Of a stretch of 8,730 nucleotides of DNA, positions 6,163-8,730 are shown piece by piece (the stretch's first letter is position 1; each line of letters begins with the position of its first letter). This DNA comes from JBASRP01 sp044866075 (GTDB lineage: Bacteria > Actinomycetota > AC-67). The translations under genes were made by a program, and so were the position numbers. The notes under the pieces are model-generated. The model was not told where the DNA came from. It saw only the letters and a list, made by a program, of their open reading frames with translations, and did no database searches. The stretch lies in contig JBIOTQ010000003.1 in the NCBI GenBank assembly GCA_044866075.1, forward strand, positions 1 to 8,730, in the 5' to 3' direction.

Positions 6163-6651
6163 GTGAGAGGGGATCGTCTGGGGATTTTCTTACTCGTCGT
6201 CCTCGCCGTCGTCTGGGCGGCGGTTCTCCTCCCCTCGATGCTCCGCGCGAAGCTCGAATCCTCTCCGATCGATGGTGTCCGTAGTTTCGAACGTTCGATG
6301 GGCATCCTCGCGAGCACGCGCAAAGGCAAGGCCGAGCGGCCGGGCCGCTGGATCATGGTGCCGCGGTCGGACGTGACCGCCCCCGTGCGCAGGCGTAGCC
6401 GCGTGATCCGCCGGCGTCGGCAGCTGTTCGAGCGGCTGCTCGCCGCGGCCGCGATCACGTTCCTCGCCGGGTTCGTCCCGCAGCTGCGCTGGATGTGGTT
6501 CGTCCACCTGGCCGTGGACGGGGTGCTCGGCATATACGTCACGCGCCTCCTCCGGTATAAGCGCGCCGAGCAAGAGCGCGTCGAGAAGGTCACCGACATT
6601 TCCGCGGACGAGCATCTGCCGCCGGCCGAGCGCGCGTCGTCGGGTTTCTAA
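6163..6651 (+). CDS. Small membrane protein resembling the actinobacterial divisome protein SepX/GlpR
   Basis: The product has 162 residues. Seen directly: a hydrophobic N-terminal segment (about 7-27, ending WAAVLLPSMLR), a basic cytoplasmic-type linker containing SFERSMGIL (41-49) and RRRSR...RRRRQ (77-87), then two closely spaced hydrophobic segments (about 91-107 and 110-128), and a charged tail. The first-TM pattern with WAA..LP.xLR, a short Ser-Phe-x-Arg linker element and a following Arg cluster before paired helices matches what I recall of SepX/GlpR proteins. These are actinobacterial membrane proteins involved in cell division; the corynebacterial member is a receptor for the gephyrin-like Glp. 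Position downstream of galU supports this, as Rv0996 lies in the galU neighbourhood. The partner genes glp and rimJ are absent here. The GTG start is the only one compatible with the first TM segment, and no Shine-Dalgarno sequence is visible. Assignment rests on pattern and synteny, not alignment. Confidence 0.62.
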   Translation: MRGDRLGIFLLVVLAVVWAAVLLPSMLRAKLESSPIDGVRSFERSMGILASTRKGKAERPGRWIMVPRSDVTAPVRRRSRVIRRRRQLFERLLAAAAITFLAGFVPQLRWMWFVHLAVDGVLGIYVTRLLRYKRAEQERVEKVTDISADEHLPPAERASSGF

Positions 6652-6685
6652 GGCCTCCGCTCGCCGTTCCGACCTCTTGAAGCGC

Positions 6686-6691
6686 TACGAT
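6686..6691 (+). promoter_or_regulatory. Candidate -10 box for a near-leaderless translin mRNA
   Basis: TACGAT lies 9 bases before the ATG at 6701. Counting from a standard -10, transcription would start at about 6698-6701, at or just before the start codon. No ribosome binding site is visible and no convincing -35 was found. Leaderless mRNAs with TANNNT boxes are common in actinobacteria, which makes this arrangement plausible. Confidence 0.35.
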
Positions 6692-6700
6692 GGCGCCTTC

Positions 6701-7333
6701 ATGGAGTTGAACGAAGTCTCCGAACAGATCCGCAAGCGTCTCGATGCGAAATCCGCAGCGCGCGAGCGAGGGCTGCGCTCGTCGCGCCAGGCGATCCGCG
6801 AATGCGCGAACTCGATCCGCGCGACGCACCGCAGCGAGCTCGAGCTGGCGGAGGAGCTGATGGGCGCGGCGCGCCGGTCGCTCGACGCAGCGCAGGAGGC
6901 GATGGAGCCGTTCCCCGACGTCTACTACGCGGGGTTCCTCCAGGACGCGGAGAAGGAGTACGCGGAAGCGCGCGCCACGTTCGCTTTGATCAACGACAAG
7001 GAGCTGCCGACGCCGGAAGAGCTCAGCATCGGCGACGCGCCGTATCTGAACGGTCTCGCGGAAGCGATCGGCGAGCTCCGTAGGCACACGCTCGACATCA
7101 TGCGGCAGGGGAACCTCGAGCGCGGCGAGCAGCTGCTCGCGGCGATGGACGACATCTACTACGTACTCGTGTCGATGGATTATCCCGACGCCATGACCGG
7201 CGGGCTGCGCCGGACGACGGACGTGGCGCGGTCGATCATGGAGAGAACGCGCGGCGATCTGTCGCTGACGCTGGTGCAGAGGAATCTCACGGATACGATC
7301 GCGGAGCACCGCGAGCGGCTCACCGAGTCCTGA
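6701..7333 (+). CDS. Translin/TRAX-family protein, possible RNA endonuclease
   Basis: The 210-residue protein is almost entirely alpha-helical. It carries family landmarks: an N-terminal helix (RKRLDAKSAARERGLRSSRQ), FPDVYYAGFLQDAEKEYAEA (71-90), YLNGLAEAIGELRR (115-128), and the terminal block GGLRRTTDVARSIMERTRGD (167-186). Archaeal and some bacterial members share these and are often mislabelled in databases. Translin binds nucleic acid. TRAX is the catalytic partner in eukaryotic C3PO, where two Glu (E-x-x-E) and an Asp coordinate metal. Here E86 and E89 in KEYAEA match the TRAX pair. The Asp position, if correctly aligned by eye, is Glu (E121). This favours a TRAX-like, potentially active member forming homo-oligomers, but activity is inferred. 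The ATG at 6701 is preferred over a TTG at 6677. It follows the SepX/GlpR-like gene by 49 bases and converges on the M23 gene. Confidence 0.85.
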   Translation: MELNEVSEQIRKRLDAKSAARERGLRSSRQAIRECANSIRATHRSELELAEELMGAARRSLDAAQEAMEPFPDVYYAGFLQDAEKEYAEARATFALINDKELPTPEELSIGDAPYLNGLAEAIGELRRHTLDIMRQGNLERGEQLLAAMDDIYYVLVSMDYPDAMTGGLRRTTDVARSIMERTRGDLSLTLVQRNLTDTIAEHRERLTES

Positions 7334-7348
7334 GCGGCCCCGGCCGCT
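7333..7348. terminator. Palindrome between convergent genes, possible bidirectional terminator
   Basis: AGCGGCCCCGGCCGCT is a perfect inverted repeat (6 bp stem with a 4-base loop, or 7 bp with 2). It begins on the last base of the translin TGA and ends within the M23 stop (TAG, minus strand 7349-7347). It therefore fills the whole gap and reads as the same hairpin in both transcripts. No U-tract follows on either side, so it would be a non-canonical terminator or an mRNA 3'-end stabiliser. Confidence 0.5.
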
Positions 7349-8543
7349 ACAGCCAGAAGATCGGGTTATCGGGCTTCGACGCCACACGCACTTCGAAGTG
7401 GACGTGCGGGCCCGTGCACCAGCCGCTGCAGCCGACGCGGCCGATCTCGTCGCCGGCCTTGACGACCTGACCCTTGGCCACGCTCGTGCGGGAGAGGTGG
7501 GCGTAGACCGTGCCGATCGCGTGCCCGTTGTCCATCACGATCGCGAGCCCGTAGGCGCCCATGTACGCGACGTCGAGGATGACGCCGTCGGCGACCGCGT
7601 ACACCTCGTCGCCGTAGTTCGCGCCGAGGTCGATGCCGGTGTGGAACGAGCGGTACCCCCACAGCGGGTGGATTCGCCACCCGTACCGTGACGTGATGCG
7701 GTGCTCTTCGACGGGCCACTTCAGGAGGTATTCGCCGGTCTCCGCGACGTCCTCCGGCTTCACGTCTTTCTGCGCTTCCTCGAGGAGGTTCGTGATGCGC
7801 GTACTCGTCCCGGCGTAGGCGCGGATGATGATGTCGAATCCGTGCTTCTTGAGCTCGTCGAGGCCACCGAAGTCGTCGACGAGACCGTTGATGAGCCTCT
7901 GCCTCTGACCCATGACGGACTGCTGGCGCTCGAGGATCTTCGTCTCTTCCTTCTCGACCTCGTTGGTCTGCTGGCGCAGCTCGATCGTCTTCGCGCGGAT
8001 CGCCTTGTAGAGCTTCTCCACGCGCGCCTTGAGGGCCTCGACCTCGCGAAGGATCCTGATGAAGTCGTTCAGAACCGAGCGCGAATAGACGTCGACGCGG
8101 CTGAGCGAGTTGATGTCCGTCGCGTTGAGCATCGCGTTGAGGTAGCTCCACGGGCCGCGCATGTAGATCTCGGCGGCGCTGTCCTGCAACAGCGCCTTCT
8201 GCGCTTCGAGCTTGGCGACGGCCGCGGCGAGCTCGGCGCGCCTCTTCGCCAGTTCGGCTTCTGCCTTCGCGAGCTGCGCGCGCAGTTTGGCGAGTCGGGT
8301 CTCGACCTCGAGGAGCTGAAGCTCGATGTTGTGGAGCGAGCCTTCGACGACATCGCGCTTGGCATCGAATTTCTCGAACACCTTCTGGAGCTTCACGTCT
8401 TCCGGGTTGTCCGGGTTGAAGGTGGGCGTCGCCGTCGGCGACGGTGCGGCGTGCGCGGCCGCGCCGATCGTGAAGACGAAGGAGAGGGCCAGGGCCGTGA
8501 GCCGGCCGGGCCTGCGGACGCGCTGCGTGAGGCTCCGTTGCAT
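7347..8543 (-). CDS. Secreted coiled-coil M23 (LytM/EnvC-like) peptidase
   Basis: The 398-residue exported protein is predicted to cut, or to activate cutting of, peptidoglycan cross-bridges. A signal peptide spans about 1-33: basic n-region, hydrophobic core LTALALSFVFTIGAAA, cleavage near AHA-AP. A short Pro/Thr-rich linker follows, then two long Ala/Leu/Lys/Glu coiled-coil segments (about 62-128 and 152-222) as in EnvC and RipC-type hydrolases, and a linker to the peptidase domain (about 275-398). The zinc and catalytic residues are all present: HTGID (H301, D305), YAHL (H349) and HVHFE (H380, H382), so the domain looks active rather than a degenerate activator. Cysteines C372 and C376 flank GCSGWC just before the HVH motif. 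The ATG at 8543 is the best start, with no Shine-Dalgarno visible. EnvC-like proteins often act with FtsEX, but ftsEX is not in this window. Confidence 0.93.
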   Translation of the reverse strand: MQRSLTQRVRRPGRLTALALSFVFTIGAAAHAAPSPTATPTFNPDNPEDVKLQKVFEKFDAKRDVVEGSLHNIELQLLEVETRLAKLRAQLAKAEAELAKRRAELAAAVAKLEAQKALLQDSAAEIYMRGPWSYLNAMLNATDINSLSRVDVYSRSVLNDFIRILREVEALKARVEKLYKAIRAKTIELRQQTNEVEKEETKILERQQSVMGQRQRLINGLVDDFGGLDELKKHGFDIIIRAYAGTSTRITNLLEEAQKDVKPEDVAETGEYLLKWPVEEHRITSRYGWRIHPLWGYRSFHTGIDLGANYGDEVYAVADGVILDVAYMGAYGLAIVMDNGHAIGTVYAHLSRTSVAKGQVVKAGDEIGRVGCSGWCTGPHVHFEVRVASKPDNPIFWL

Positions 8544-8580
8544 GGGGTGTCAATACTGCCTAACGATCGGGGGGCGGAAC

Positions 8581-8622
8581 CACCCCTCATTTGCGGTGAA
8601 TCTGACCCCCGCAATTGGGGTG
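8581..8622. repeat. Two-part inverted repeat upstream of the M23 gene
   Basis: Outer arms CACCCC (8581-8586) and GGGGTG (8617-8622) pair perfectly. Inner arms TTGCGG (8591-8596) and CCGCAA (8609-8614) also pair perfectly, with a TCAT/TT internal loop between the stems and a 12-base apical loop. It lies 38-79 bases before the M23 start, so it could be a 5' leader structure, an operator, or a terminator for a transcript arriving from outside. A further GCAAAT at 8628-8633 is complementary to ATTTGC at 8589-8594 and could form an alternative pairing. Confidence 0.5.
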
Positions 8623-8700
8623 AGCGAGCAAATCCCCCGACCCCGGATTCAATCGTCGCCGCAGCGTAGCGGCTTAAGCGACCCGACCGAATCGCCTGAA

Positions 8701-8726
8701 CCGTCCCGCAGGGGCGGTGGTAGCAT
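8701..8726 (+). promoter_or_regulatory. Hairpin followed by a -10-like TAGCAT at the window edge
   Basis: CCGTCCC-GCA-GGGGCGG (8701-8717) forms a 7 bp stem with one G-T wobble. TAGCAT (8721-8726) follows and fits a -10 box for a plus-strand gene starting beyond the window. No good -35 lies at the usual distance. Nothing coding is seen in 8544-8730, so this gap probably holds the divergent control regions of the M23 gene and the next gene. Confidence 0.25.
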
Positions 8727-8730
8727 CTGG

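Noticed and set aside
7701..8669. A 322-codon plus-strand open frame opposite the M23 gene.
   Set aside because: It is Leu/Glu/Arg/Asp-rich mirror coding of the coiled-coil region, with no signal, motif or initiation site. The minus-strand M23 frame is unambiguous.
8634..8730. Possible tRNA or small RNA in the right-hand gap (a GATTCAATC string and short stems).
   Set aside because: No cloverleaf, anticodon arm or conserved T-loop could be assembled on either strand.
1..8730. CRISPR array, insertion sequence, integrase or attachment site.
   Set aside because: No regularly spaced repeats, terminal inverted repeats, transposase or recombinase motifs were seen. Apart from the left-edge fragment the region reads as core chromosome.

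Overview
The window is high-GC bacterial DNA with dense, short-spaced genes, many GTG starts and few clear Shine-Dalgarno sites. Gene content and order point to an actinobacterium (Actinomycetota), probably an uncultured or little-studied lineage; that placement is inferred from family resemblance, not from a search. No RNA gene, insertion sequence, CRISPR array or phage integrase is visible.

Layout. (1) Positions 1-408, plus strand: the C-terminal end of a Gly/Ser/Thr-rich beta-type protein that begins before the window. (2) Positions 2972 down to 416, minus strand: a compact four-gene operon in transcription order 5-formyltetrahydrofolate cyclo-ligase, FmdB/Ruc-type zinc ribbon protein, 5'-methylthioadenosine phosphorylase (mtnP), undecaprenyl-diphosphatase (uppP). 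The zinc-ribbon stop and the mtnP start overlap by 4 bases. (3) Positions 3102-6651, plus strand, divergent from that operon: a membrane diguanylate cyclase (two TM segments, HAMP, GAF, GGEEF), UDP-glucose pyrophosphorylase (galU), and a small three-TM protein resembling the actinobacterial divisome protein SepX/GlpR. (4) Positions 6701-7333, plus strand: a translin/TRAX-family protein with TRAX-like acidic residues. (5) Positions 8543 down to 7347, minus strand: a secreted coiled-coil M23 (LytM/EnvC-like) endopeptidase, convergent with the translin gene. A perfect palindrome sits between those two genes and overlaps both stop codons. (6) Positions 8544-8730: non-coding, with a strong two-part inverted repeat, a smaller hairpin, and a possible -10 box for a gene beyond the window.

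The core order FmdB/Ruc, cyclo-ligase (divergent), galU, SepX/GlpR matches the Mycobacterium tuberculosis Rv0991c-Rv0996 neighbourhood as I remember it. Here a diguanylate cyclase sits between the cyclo-ligase and galU, while the MoeA/gephyrin-like gene (glp) and rimJ, normally between galU and SepX/GlpR, are absent. The theme is envelope growth and division (UDP-glucose supply, undecaprenyl phosphate recycling, a divisome membrane protein, a peptidoglycan hydrolase), next to one-carbon and methionine salvage enzymes, a thiol/zinc chaperone-type protein and a c-di-GMP enzyme. The best leads are the c-di-GMP gene placed in a division/envelope locus, the glp-less SepX/GlpR gene, and the bacterial TRAX-like candidate nuclease.
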